Made by a program: the position numbers and the translations under genes | NCBI GenBank assembly: GCA_003506095.1 | Contig: DNWZ01000008.1 | Location: 1-7,601 of the forward strand | Length of the DNA: 7,601 nt | Origin: Planctomycetaceae bacterium | GTDB taxonomy: Bacteria > Planctomycetota > Planctomycetia > Pirellulales > Pirellulaceae | Reading direction: 5' to 3' | In this document: positions 1-6,914 of the stretch, piece by piece | Layout: the number at the start of each line of letters is the position of its first letter | How positions within the stretch are numbered: position 1 is the first letter of the stretch | The notes under the pieces: generated by a model | What the model was told of the DNA's origin: nothing | Database searches by the model: none | Seen by the model: the letters and a program-made list of their open reading frames with translations, nothing else

Positions 1-2553
1 TACAAAGCGTTCGTCGAGTGCTTCCAGCGACGTCTCGTCCCTGCTGGCTACCTTGGTATCATCAGCTCTCGCACTGGTTTCTTCCTTGGCCAGAGCGAAG
101 ACTGGCGCACGCGTGTCGTTCTTCGCCTCTTTCGGCCAGTCGTACTCGCCGATCTCGGCGTGGGCGTGCTCGATGCGATGGTCGAAGTTGCCGCATACGT
201 CTTGCGCAGCCTTTCCGCGCCGGAAGCCCGTGACCTTACTCGCTCCATCGTCCCCGTGCTCGGAAAAGTGTTACGTGACTCGCAGGACCGCTTCAGCCTT
301 CCGAAGTGGCAGGCCGCGCGCGGCGGACTTAAACGCCATCAAGCCGTCGCTGAACTCGAGCACCTCGAAGCTAACGGCTTCGTCCAACGCAGTTCTGGCG
401 ACACCGTTCGTTACACGCCGTGTTGGTCTTTGGTGAAAAAGTGCACCGCCGCGCCGGAGACGGTCTTTCCAACGCTCGTGTGCGTCCGGGCGCTAGCTGA
501 GATAGACAAGGGTGCAACCCTTCTAGCTTCGTTGAGCGATTCGTCGCACTCAAAGAAGTATGCCTGTAACCCTGGCCGGTTCAGCGCCATTCCGGGAACA
601 CGTTTCGCGTATTGGGCAACAGCCAGAATCAGACAAATGTTTTCCAGGCTTCCGACCGTTGAACAGGACGAACGGAATGTTCGAATCGGTGATCATCCCA
701 GCGACGATTTCCGGTGGTTACGTTTATTTTGGGAACCAACTACCTCGCAAACAACCGCCGACTGGAGACCATACCAAAAAGGCGGCTCTTTCTCGCGATA
801 CTACGCGGACATTCATCTCGTAGTAAATTGGGATGCTGCTCGGACAACCTACCGTGGATTCATCGGAAGAATTGGCAGAAGCAGCGAGCGCCCGTCAAAT
901 TACGAGTTCTATTTTCAACCGGGAATTACCTGGCCTCGACGAAGCCAAAAAGGCGCATCGTTTCGCGTTCTTCCTGCAGGCTGCGCGTTTTCGGACAAAG
1001 GTCCAAGCGTGTCCTTCAAGAACCATAAAAGCAAAGAAATACTCGCTGTGTTGGCGCTGCTTAATTCCGAGCCGTTTCGCGGTTTGATTGCATTACAAGT
1101 TGCTTTCGGCTCATATGAGGTCGGAGCCATTCAGCAGACAGTTATACCGATTCTGGACTCCTCATCGGGCCAGCGCGTAGCATTTCGTGCAAGAGCGGCA
1201 TGGGAAGCAAAACGCACCGCAGACATAGTGGTTGAGGCTTCACACGCATTTATTTTGCCAGCAATACTCACTGGTGCAGGTAGTACACTCGCCGAGCGCA
1301 TCGCTGCGTGGGCGGCGAGCGTACGAGGGAACGAGGAAACTGTCGCTGCCATCCAAGCTGAAATCGATGAAATCGCCTCCTGCCTTTACGGACTTGATGC
1401 CGCAGACCGTGCCGCATTGACCTCCACCCTTAGGATCGAGGCCACGGTCGAAGCAGAATCCGATGAAGAGGAGGACACCGAAGCCCATACTTCCAACGTG
1501 CCCGCACTGACCGCAGAACTGCTAACCTATGCTTTTGGTGTAAGTATTGGTCGGTGGGACATCCGGTATGCGACGGGCGAGCAGGCTGAACCCGAATTGC
1601 CTGAACCGTTTGCACCTTTGCCGCCCTGTCCACCCGGTCAATTGCAAAACTCATATGGTTTGCCGGCAAGCCCTGAAGATGTGCCTGATTCGTATCCGAT
1701 CGCGATTCCGTGGGACGGCATCCTCGTGGACGATCCGAATGATCCGCTGGACATCGAACGTCGCGTTCGCCATGTCTTTGAGATTATTTGGACCGGCAAA
1801 GATGGTGGCCCCACGGTCGAGGCGATCGAACATGAAGCTTGCGAAATCCTTGGTGTGAAATCATTGCGGGACTATTTCCGTAAACCAGCCAACTTCTTTG
1901 CCGACCACCTGAAACGCTACTCCAAAAGCCGTCGCCAGGCCCCAATCTACTGGCCGCTCTCGACCGCTTCTGGCAATTACACGTTGTGGGTCTACTACCA
2001 CCGCCTCACCGATCAAACGCTGTTCATCGCCGTCAACGATTTTGTCGAACCGAAACTGAAACAGGTGGTCGATGACCTGCGGTCGCTGCGTGCCAAATCT
2101 GGCAGTTCGACCCAAGAAGAAAAGGAACTTGAATCGCTGACCAGTCTCGAAACCGAATTGATCGACTTTCGCGACGAATTGCTCCGCATCGCCAAGTTCT
2201 GGAAACCGAACCTGAACGATGGGGTTCAGATCACCGCCGCGCCGCTGTGGCGTTTCTTCAAGCTGGCCAAGTGGCAAAAGACGCTGAAGGAGACCTGGGA
2301 GAAGCTCGATGCGGGCGATTACGACTGGGCTCACCTTGCCCTTTCAATCTGGCCCCAGCGAGTCGTCCGCACCGCCTATCGCGACCGCAGCATCGCCATC
2401 GCCCATGACCTGGAGGATCAGCTCTGGCACGAGGTCGAAATCAGCAAAACGTCGAAAACCGGCAAGGTGACGAAGAAAAAAGAGTGGCAGCCCAAACCGC
2501 TGGCCGAATCGCAGCTCGACGCAATCGCCGCCGAAGTGTCGAAATCGCGATGA
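1..2553 (+). CDS. pglX: PglX-like BREX N6-adenine DNA methyltransferase, 5'-truncated by window edge
   Basis: The reading frame is open from base 1 to the TGA at 2551-2553, giving 850 visible residues. PglX proteins are usually about 1,200 residues, so roughly a third, including the SAM-binding motif and the catalytic NPPY/F, lies upstream. Seen in order (fragment numbering): the end of the Eco57I/COG1002-type methyltransferase core, with SRTGFFL at 23-29 and ADLGVGVLD followed by a VEVAAYVL stretch at about 50-68; a target-recognition-like region at about 235-345 with a KGGSF motif near 260, FQPGITW near 305-311 and LPAGCAFSDKGP near 325-336; an ALLNS motif near 352-356; an acidic linker (ESDEEED) near 486-492; a SRRQAPIYWPLST motif near 643-655; a charged, probably coiled-coil stretch at 685-735; and a lysine-rich tail. 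By family, it methylates adenine in host DNA for self-recognition and is needed for phage restriction. The gene symbol rests on this architecture plus the downstream pglZ and brxL. A solitary Eco57I-type restriction-modification methylase is the alternative. Confidence 0.85.
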   Translation, partial: YKAFVECFQRRLVPAGYLGIISSRTGFFLGQSEDWRTRVVLRLFRPVVLADLGVGVLDAMVEVAAYVLRSLSAPEARDLTRSIVPVLGKVLRDSQDRFSLPKWQAARGGLKRHQAVAELEHLEANGFVQRSSGDTVRYTPCWSLVKKCTAAPETVFPTLVCVRALAEIDKGATLLASLSDSSHSKKYACNPGRFSAIPGTRFAYWATARIRQMFSRLPTVEQDERNVRIGDHPSDDFRWLRLFWEPTTSQTTADWRPYQKGGSFSRYYADIHLVVNWDAARTTYRGFIGRIGRSSERPSNYEFYFQPGITWPRRSQKGASFRVLPAGCAFSDKGPSVSFKNHKSKEILAVLALLNSEPFRGLIALQVAFGSYEVGAIQQTVIPILDSSSGQRVAFRARAAWEAKRTADIVVEASHAFILPAILTGAGSTLAERIAAWAASVRGNEETVAAIQAEIDEIASCLYGLDAADRAALTSTLRIEATVEAESDEEEDTEAHTSNVPALTAELLTYAFGVSIGRWDIRYATGEQAEPELPEPFAPLPPCPPGQLQNSYGLPASPEDVPDSYPIAIPWDGILVDDPNDPLDIERRVRHVFEIIWTGKDGGPTVEAIEHEACEILGVKSLRDYFRKPANFFADHLKRYSKSRRQAPIYWPLSTASGNYTLWVYYHRLTDQTLFIAVNDFVEPKLKQVVDDLRSLRAKSGSSTQEEKELESLTSLETELIDFRDELLRIAKFWKPNLNDGVQITAAPLWRFFKLAKWQKTLKETWEKLDAGDYDWAHLALSIWPQRVVRTAYRDRSIAIAHDLEDQLWHEVEISKTSKTGKVTKKKEWQPKPLAESQLDAIAAEVSKSR

Positions 2554-2647
2554 ATTCGCGTATTTCCCGGAATCCAGGAATATACAGGCCTGTTCGTGTC
2601 GATATCGAGCGAATAATTTCTGTGAAAACGAAACCCGGGATCGATCG
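2554..2647 (+). promoter_or_regulatory. Candidate promoter/operator region ahead of the HTH-metalloprotease gene
   Basis: This 94-base gap is the only sizeable break between the methyltransferase and the accessory pair. It is AT-richer than the flanking genes and holds several symmetrical elements: TTCCCGGAA (2564-2572, arms TTCC/GGAA), a directly repeated GGAAT (2569-2573 and 2577-2581), a perfect 10-base palindrome ACAGGCCTGT (2584-2593), TCGATATCGA (2599-2608) and GATCGATC just before the start codon. AATAAT at 2612-2617 matches the -10 consensus at five of six positions, but the -35 position about 17 bases upstream is poor. XRE-family regulators of this kind often bind palindromes in their own promoter, so autoregulation is likely but unproven. 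No T-run terminator follows the pglX stop. Confidence 0.4.
2584..2593. repeat. Perfect 10-bp palindrome, candidate XRE operator
   Basis: ACAGGCCTGT is identical to its reverse complement. It lies about 55 bases upstream of the HTH-metalloprotease start and overlaps the place where a -35 box would sit for the AATAAT at 2612-2617. This is a typical position for a repressor site, but a single palindrome of this length can occur by chance. Confidence 0.35.
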
Positions 2648-3772
2648 ATGAGCCTAGCCGAACGCCTTAAATACGCCCGCAACGCCGTCGGGCTGACCCT
2701 GCTTCAGGTGGAAGAACGGACCAAGTTTGGCAAATCGTCGATCTCCGAATGGGAAAACGGCAGTCGCGAGCCGAGCCTTTCGCAATTGGTCCAGCTCGGG
2801 CGAATCTACCATCGCGCCACGTCGTTCTTTCTCGACGAAGGCGCGCTGCCGAGCGATGTGGTGCTGTGGCGACAAAAACCGTCCGACCAGGCCGCCGATA
2901 TCGAGCAGCAGTTGATTCAACTCGCCGACCAGTATCATCGCTTGGAACAATGCTGCGGCGATCCGCGGCCAGAAAACTTGGCCAGCGGTTACCAGCCGAG
3001 CGACCCTTTCGGCTATGCCGATGCCGAGCAGATGGCGCACGATTTTCGCACGCGATATGCGCTGGGTGACCGCCCCGGAAACGTATTGCTGAGGGTGTTG
3101 GAAGAGGTTTGCCATGTGAAGGTTTTTCACATGGCGTTCGAACCGTCGGGCACCGCGGCGTGTTCCCGCAGTGAACGATTCGGGGCGGCAATCCTGCTGA
3201 ACTCGAACAACGCCCGCTGGCGTCGCAATTTCGATTTGGCACACGAGCTGTTTCATTTGCTGACCTGGGAGATTTTCCGCGTCGGCGACCAGTTGCGGGC
3301 CCCGACAGCCCAGGAAGAGAAGTTTGCGAACTGTTTCGCCGGGCGATTGTTGATGCCGCCTGAGGCGTTGGAGTTGGCGATCGGCAAGCAACGCCGCGGG
3401 AAACAGCAGCTCGATTTTGACGACTTGTTCGAAGTCGCCAGGCAGTTTGACGTGTCGGTGCAGTCGTTGCTGTATCAGATGTCGGATGCGAAGTTGATTG
3501 ATCGCGACAAGGTACCCGCGACACTCGAAGCGCTGCGGCCGAAACTCGAGTTCTGGGACCGATCGCAAGGAGATTCGCCACGTGTCCGACCGCTGCGTTT
3601 CGAAGCGTTGGCGCGTGAAGCGATCGAAAAGGGTAACATTTCGACGGGCAAGTTTGCGGAGTACATGGGGCTGTCACGCACCGCCGCGATGAGCGTCATC
3701 GCGAGCGAGATTTGGACCCGGCCAGAGCAGGAAGCAGATGCCCAAGTTGAAGTTTTCCCTTTTGATTCTTGA
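2648..3772 (+). CDS. XRE-family HTH / ImmA-IrrE (M78) metallo-endopeptidase fusion
   Basis: A 374-residue protein with an N-terminal XRE helix-turn-helix at about 3-62 (core KSSISEWENGSREPS at 29-43) fused to an ImmA/IrrE-type (COG2856) zinc peptidase. The peptidase signature is intact: HELFH at 199-203, with zinc ligands H199 and H203 and catalytic E200, and downstream EKFANCFAGRLLMP carrying the expected third ligand (E224 or E223). A second helix-turn-helix-like stretch sits near 329-350. Characterised relatives are ImmA, which cleaves the repressor ImmR of ICEBs1, and IrrE, which cleaves DdrO after DNA damage. Fused XRE-peptidase proteins are often paired with a PIN-fold or other toxin, where they are presumed antitoxins. 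Here the next gene starts inside its 3' end. The start is the ATG at 2648, with only a weak GGGA at 2637-2640 upstream. It may be the antitoxin of the following gene, a regulator of the BREX operon, or both. Domain assignment is firm; the biological role is inferred. Confidence 0.9.
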   Translation: MSLAERLKYARNAVGLTLLQVEERTKFGKSSISEWENGSREPSLSQLVQLGRIYHRATSFFLDEGALPSDVVLWRQKPSDQAADIEQQLIQLADQYHRLEQCCGDPRPENLASGYQPSDPFGYADAEQMAHDFRTRYALGDRPGNVLLRVLEEVCHVKVFHMAFEPSGTAACSRSERFGAAILLNSNNARWRRNFDLAHELFHLLTWEIFRVGDQLRAPTAQEEKFANCFAGRLLMPPEALELAIGKQRRGKQQLDFDDLFEVARQFDVSVQSLLYQMSDAKLIDRDKVPATLEALRPKLEFWDRSQGDSPRVRPLRFEALAREAIEKGNISTGKFAEYMGLSRTAAMSVIASEIWTRPEQEADAQVEVFPFDS

Positions 3773-4283
3773 TGCCGGTGTGGTCATCACGCTGCATCAA
3801 CTCGGGCTCTGGCAACAGGTGGTCGATCGCTGCGATATCCACGTTTCACGCGTAGTGGCCGAGGTGGAGTCGCTGTTTCATATCGACGCCAACAGCGAGC
3901 CGGGCGATTACGGCCAGGGTATTGATCTTGGCCCCGACATCGATGCCGGTCGAATCACTCGGTTCGAAGTGCCGATTGACCAGATCCGTCGCTTTCGCGA
4001 GCGGTTCGATGATTCGTATGCGTCAGGCATCCACGATGGCGAGGCGGAATCGTTGGCTTACTTGTTCAGCCAGCCTGGCGATTGGTTGATATCGTCTGGC
4101 GATGCGATCGTGTTCAAGGTTTTGGGCAACGCGGGGCGAAGCGAAGATGGCATTTCGCTGGAGGAAATTCTGCAGCGGCTTGGATTGTCCAAACCGGTTG
4201 ATTGGCAATACACCAAGGCGTTTCGGTTGAAGTTTGACAAAGTCGGCTCGACCGACCAAATCCAGGGCCGCGGTTTAAAGTAA
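3738..4283 (+). CDS. PIN-like nuclease-fold protein, putative toxin of the HTH-metalloprotease pair
   Basis: A 181-residue protein whose acidic residues match the PIN ribonuclease pattern: D12 in LILDAGVVITL at the first strand, E42 in VVAEVESL, the DGEAE cluster at 100-104 followed by SLAYL, and D122 in LISSGDAIVF. The opening resembles DUF3368/VapC-like PIN proteins, and the length is slightly above the 130-160 residues usual for VapC. PIN toxins are Mg2+-dependent RNases that cut tRNA, rRNA or mRNA. The ATG at 3738 lies inside the previous gene (35-base overlap, different frame), and AGGAAG at 3729-3734 is a reasonable though close ribosome-binding site, which suggests translational coupling. 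XRE-ImmA/IrrE proteins are known to pair with PIN-fold partners such as DUF4411, which supports a toxin-antitoxin reading. I cannot assign a named family with certainty. A non-toxic role, for example as a structural partner of the protease, remains possible. Confidence 0.75.
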   Translation: MPKLKFSLLILDAGVVITLHQLGLWQQVVDRCDIHVSRVVAEVESLFHIDANSEPGDYGQGIDLGPDIDAGRITRFEVPIDQIRRFRERFDDSYASGIHDGEAESLAYLFSQPGDWLISSGDAIVFKVLGNAGRSEDGISLEEILQRLGLSKPVDWQYTKAFRLKFDKVGSTDQIQGRGLK

Positions 4284-4384
4284 AACAGTCGATCATGACT
4301 CGCCGCCACACGGGACAGCGTGATGAATCACAAAGATTTTGACCCGAAGTGGCGTTGACCAGCAAATACACGACGAAGCGACCG
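4284..4384 (+). promoter_or_regulatory. Leader region before pglZ
   Basis: This 101-base gap separates the accessory pair from pglZ. It holds the inverted repeat GTGAT-GA-ATCAC (4320-4331) and two copies of TTGACC at 4339-4344 and 4355-4360, either of which could serve as a -35 box, but no convincing -10 follows at the right distance. The 11-codon frame from ATG 4323 to TGA 4358 has no supporting evidence as a gene. The region may carry a secondary promoter giving pglZ-brxL expression independent of the accessory pair, or simply be the scar of the inserted pair. Confidence 0.25.
4320..4331. repeat. Short inverted repeat GTGAT-GA-ATCAC
   Basis: The 5-base arms are perfect and separated by 2 bases. 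It lies 54 bases upstream of the pglZ ATG. The loop is too small for a stable hairpin and no T-run follows, so a protein-binding site is more likely than a terminator. It does not match the palindrome at 2584-2593, so there is no evidence that the same regulator binds both. Confidence 0.25.
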
Positions 4385-6910
4385 ATGAAGATTAAAGATT
4401 ACATTCGCGACGAAATCCTGATGCCGCGATTGCAGAAACACGAGGTTTTGGCGGTTTACGATGCCGAACGTCGTTATCACGACTTGTGCCGAGAAATGGC
4501 TAGCGATTTGATCACCGTGGTCGATGCTTCCGCAGGCAGCATTCCCGCACGCGAAGCGGCTATCAAGGCATTGCAGGATCTGGGCAAACGTACGGGATCG
4601 AAGAAACGGTTGTTGGTCTATGTGCCGACGATGCCGCCGGCCAGTAATCAAGACAAGATGACCGACCCGTTTTCGGTCTTTGGCGAAATCGGCGACAGTT
4701 TTCCCCGCACCGCCGGCGACCAGTTCGACCAGCTCTGTTTGCGTGCTAAGGCCGACCAGGCGACCGAGATCAGGAAGGTGTTTGCCGAGAACACGAATCC
4801 GTCGTTTGAGTTGATTGACAGTATCGGCAGCGGTGGCGGATGGCCAGCGTTGCGAGCGGTTTTGGGGGTCGAGTCGACTCGCGAGATCATCGTCGCACTG
4901 TTGGCCCCGACAAAGGCCCAGCAGCAGCGGCTGGAAGCCGAAAATAGCTGGATCAGTGAGGCGATGGAGTTGATCCGCCGCAATTTCGGCGTGGAGATCA
5001 AAACGAAGATTAAAGAGCACGCTTCGATTCGCCAGGAACTGTGGCGAACGTTGTTGTTCAGCGAGTTTGCGTTCGACTTGCCGGTGGCGTTGCCACCAGC
5101 ACTCGCATCTGTCCCCAAGGCGAGTGCCGAGGCGCGACAGCTGGTTTACTCGGTATGCGAGTGCTTGCGCAATACCAACACAATCCAGCCAACCTACATC
5201 GACATGGCCCAGCAGGTTGAGGATGAGATGAACCTGCGGAGCATTTGTGGCGGCATTGTTGATCTCGGAATCCGTGACACGTTTCCATTCGAGGAGCGGA
5301 GCTTTTTCACACAGTGCTTGGCGTCGATCGACCGCGACGATGTTGATGAGTGCAGAGCGATTCTTGCTCGCAGCACCTGTTCGGTATGGTCGGGACTTGG
5401 CGAGAGCCAAATGCAATGGAGTATCGTCGGCTCGATCGTCAGCTTGATCGAAGCGTGTGGTGATGCCGAGCGAGAGCTGCCGCGTTATGTAGCCAGCCAA
5501 GACAAGCTGCTGTTCTTTTATGTCAATCAGTTCTACAAGGTCGATCTGCTGCATCGCGAGTTTGAACATGCCGTGTTCGCGATTTTCGATCTCGATCCGA
5601 AGCTCCAGCCAGCGATTGACCAAGCTCGTCGAGTTTATCTGGAGTTAGCGTCGAAAGTCCAAAAGGTTTTCATCAAGCATCTTGAAACCGCTGGCTGGCC
5701 ACCAAGCGGCATGCTGTCGAGCACCGAAATCTTTGATAAGGCCGTTGCGCCCGCGTTGTCCGAATCGGGCCGCCGTGTCGCTTATTTCTTGATCGATGCG
5801 TTGCGTTACGAACTTGGCGTGGAGTTGGAGAAAGAGTTGGCCGGCGAGGGGCAGACGAATCTGCAGGCTGCGTTTTCTGTGATTCCGACGGTCACGCCGA
5901 TCGGCATGACCAGCTTGCTGCCTGGCGCACAGGCCGAACTGCGGTTAGCAAAAAAGGGGCCGGATGTCGTTCCGATGCTGGGCGACAAGGAGATCAAAAA
6001 CGTCACGCACCGCATGGAATGGATCAAGGGAAAATATGGCCAACGGTTTCGTGAAACAAAACTGACCGAGGTCATCAAGTCGAACTTCCATGAGACGATC
6101 GACGATTCGGTAGAACTGTTGGTCGTACGCAGCAGTTCGATGGACGGACGGATGGAAACCGATTACGAGTTCGGGTTGCCGTCGATGGTCAAGGATCTTC
6201 AGCGGATCCGTGTGGCGCTCCGGCGTCTTCGCGACATGGGCTTTCAATTGGCAGTCATCGCAACCGACCACGGATTCTGCATCAACCCAACGCCCAATGC
6301 CGGTGATACGTGTAACAAACCGAGTGGGACGTGGAAGACTCTGCACGATCGGTGCCTACTTGGCGATGGTACGGCCGATGTCCATAACTGGGTGCTCAGT
6401 GCAGAGCACATGGGGTTGAAAGGTGAGTATTCCCAAGTCGCCGGTCCACGTGGTTTGGCCAGCTACTCTGCGGGCAATCAATACTTTCACGGCGGCGCTT
6501 CGTTGCAGGAGGCGGTTGTCCCAATGATCAGCGTTAAATTAAGCCAAGAGCCGCAAGAGGCGGAAAACATTAAGTTCCAACTGTCTTACAAACGCGGTTC
6601 GACCCGGATCACAACCAAACTGCCGGTGTTCGAGTTATCTGCGACCCTTACAGACCTCTTTTCCACCCAACCGATGTACGATGTTTTGATTCAAGCCGTG
6701 GCCCCCGATGGATCCATCGTCGGTGAACCAAAATCAGGCGGCCCAGTCAACGCGGCGACGGGGACGGTGTCGGTGGAAGCTGGCAGTTCTCAGAAAGTGA
6801 CTATCAAGATGTCGATGCAGTATGAGGGTAAGTTCACGGTAAAGGTGCTCAACCCCAACACTCTGACCGTTCACGACCAGTTAGAACTCGAAACCGATTA
6901 CCTGGTATAG
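4385..6910 (+). CDS. pglZ: BREX phosphatase-fold protein PglZ
   Basis: An 841-residue PglZ with the alkaline-phosphatase-superfamily core in the second half. Motifs in order: FLIDALRYE with D471 and R474; PTVTPIGMTSLLPG with T502/T504 near the catalytic position; IATDHGF with D628 and H629 as likely metal ligands; and FHGGASLQEAVVP with H702. The N-terminal half (1-430) is mainly helical. The last ~125 residues after the HGG motif look like a beta-rich domain ending in ELETDYLV. Length fits PglZ proteins (about 800-880). PglZ is essential for BREX restriction and works with PglX, probably as a metal-dependent phosphatase or phosphodiesterase. I chose the ATG at 4385 because the protein then begins MKIKDYIRDEIL, a natural family start; a GTG at 4349 would add 12 residues (MALTSKYTTKRP) and cannot be excluded. 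Neither start has a clear Shine-Dalgarno. The stop is four bases before brxL. Confidence 0.93.
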   Translation: MKIKDYIRDEILMPRLQKHEVLAVYDAERRYHDLCREMASDLITVVDASAGSIPAREAAIKALQDLGKRTGSKKRLLVYVPTMPPASNQDKMTDPFSVFGEIGDSFPRTAGDQFDQLCLRAKADQATEIRKVFAENTNPSFELIDSIGSGGGWPALRAVLGVESTREIIVALLAPTKAQQQRLEAENSWISEAMELIRRNFGVEIKTKIKEHASIRQELWRTLLFSEFAFDLPVALPPALASVPKASAEARQLVYSVCECLRNTNTIQPTYIDMAQQVEDEMNLRSICGGIVDLGIRDTFPFEERSFFTQCLASIDRDDVDECRAILARSTCSVWSGLGESQMQWSIVGSIVSLIEACGDAERELPRYVASQDKLLFFYVNQFYKVDLLHREFEHAVFAIFDLDPKLQPAIDQARRVYLELASKVQKVFIKHLETAGWPPSGMLSSTEIFDKAVAPALSESGRRVAYFLIDALRYELGVELEKELAGEGQTNLQAAFSVIPTVTPIGMTSLLPGAQAELRLAKKGPDVVPMLGDKEIKNVTHRMEWIKGKYGQRFRETKLTEVIKSNFHETIDDSVELLVVRSSSMDGRMETDYEFGLPSMVKDLQRIRVALRRLRDMGFQLAVIATDHGFCINPTPNAGDTCNKPSGTWKTLHDRCLLGDGTADVHNWVLSAEHMGLKGEYSQVAGPRGLASYSAGNQYFHGGASLQEAVVPMISVKLSQEPQEAENIKFQLSYKRGSTRITTKLPVFELSATLTDLFSTQPMYDVLIQAVAPDGSIVGEPKSGGPVNAATGTVSVEAGSSQKVTIKMSMQYEGKFTVKVLNPNTLTVHDQLELETDYLV

Positions 6911-6914
6911 CCCC

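Noticed and set aside
1..159. Possible internal start of the methyltransferase at GTG 160
   Set aside because: The frame is open upstream to base 1 and residues 1-53 continue the methyltransferase core, so the true start is outside the window.
53..436. 127-codon plus-strand frame near the window start
   Set aside because: It overlaps the methyltransferase in another frame; the methyltransferase frame carries the recognisable motifs.
2654..3677. Two minus-strand frames of 304 and 336 codons opposite the HTH-metalloprotease gene
   Set aside because: Both are shadows of a gene with clear domains; their translations are rich in Arg, Pro and Ser without recognisable motifs.
4323..4358. 11-codon mini-ORF (MNHKDFDPKWR) ahead of pglZ, possible leader peptide
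   Set aside because: No ribosome-binding site and no attenuator-like hairpin follow it; this size occurs readily by chance.
4328..5623. Long 431-codon open frame on the minus strand, antisense to pglZ
   Set aside because: It lies wholly opposite a well-supported pglZ frame, its translation shows no recognisable domain, and long antisense frames are common at this GC content and codon usage.
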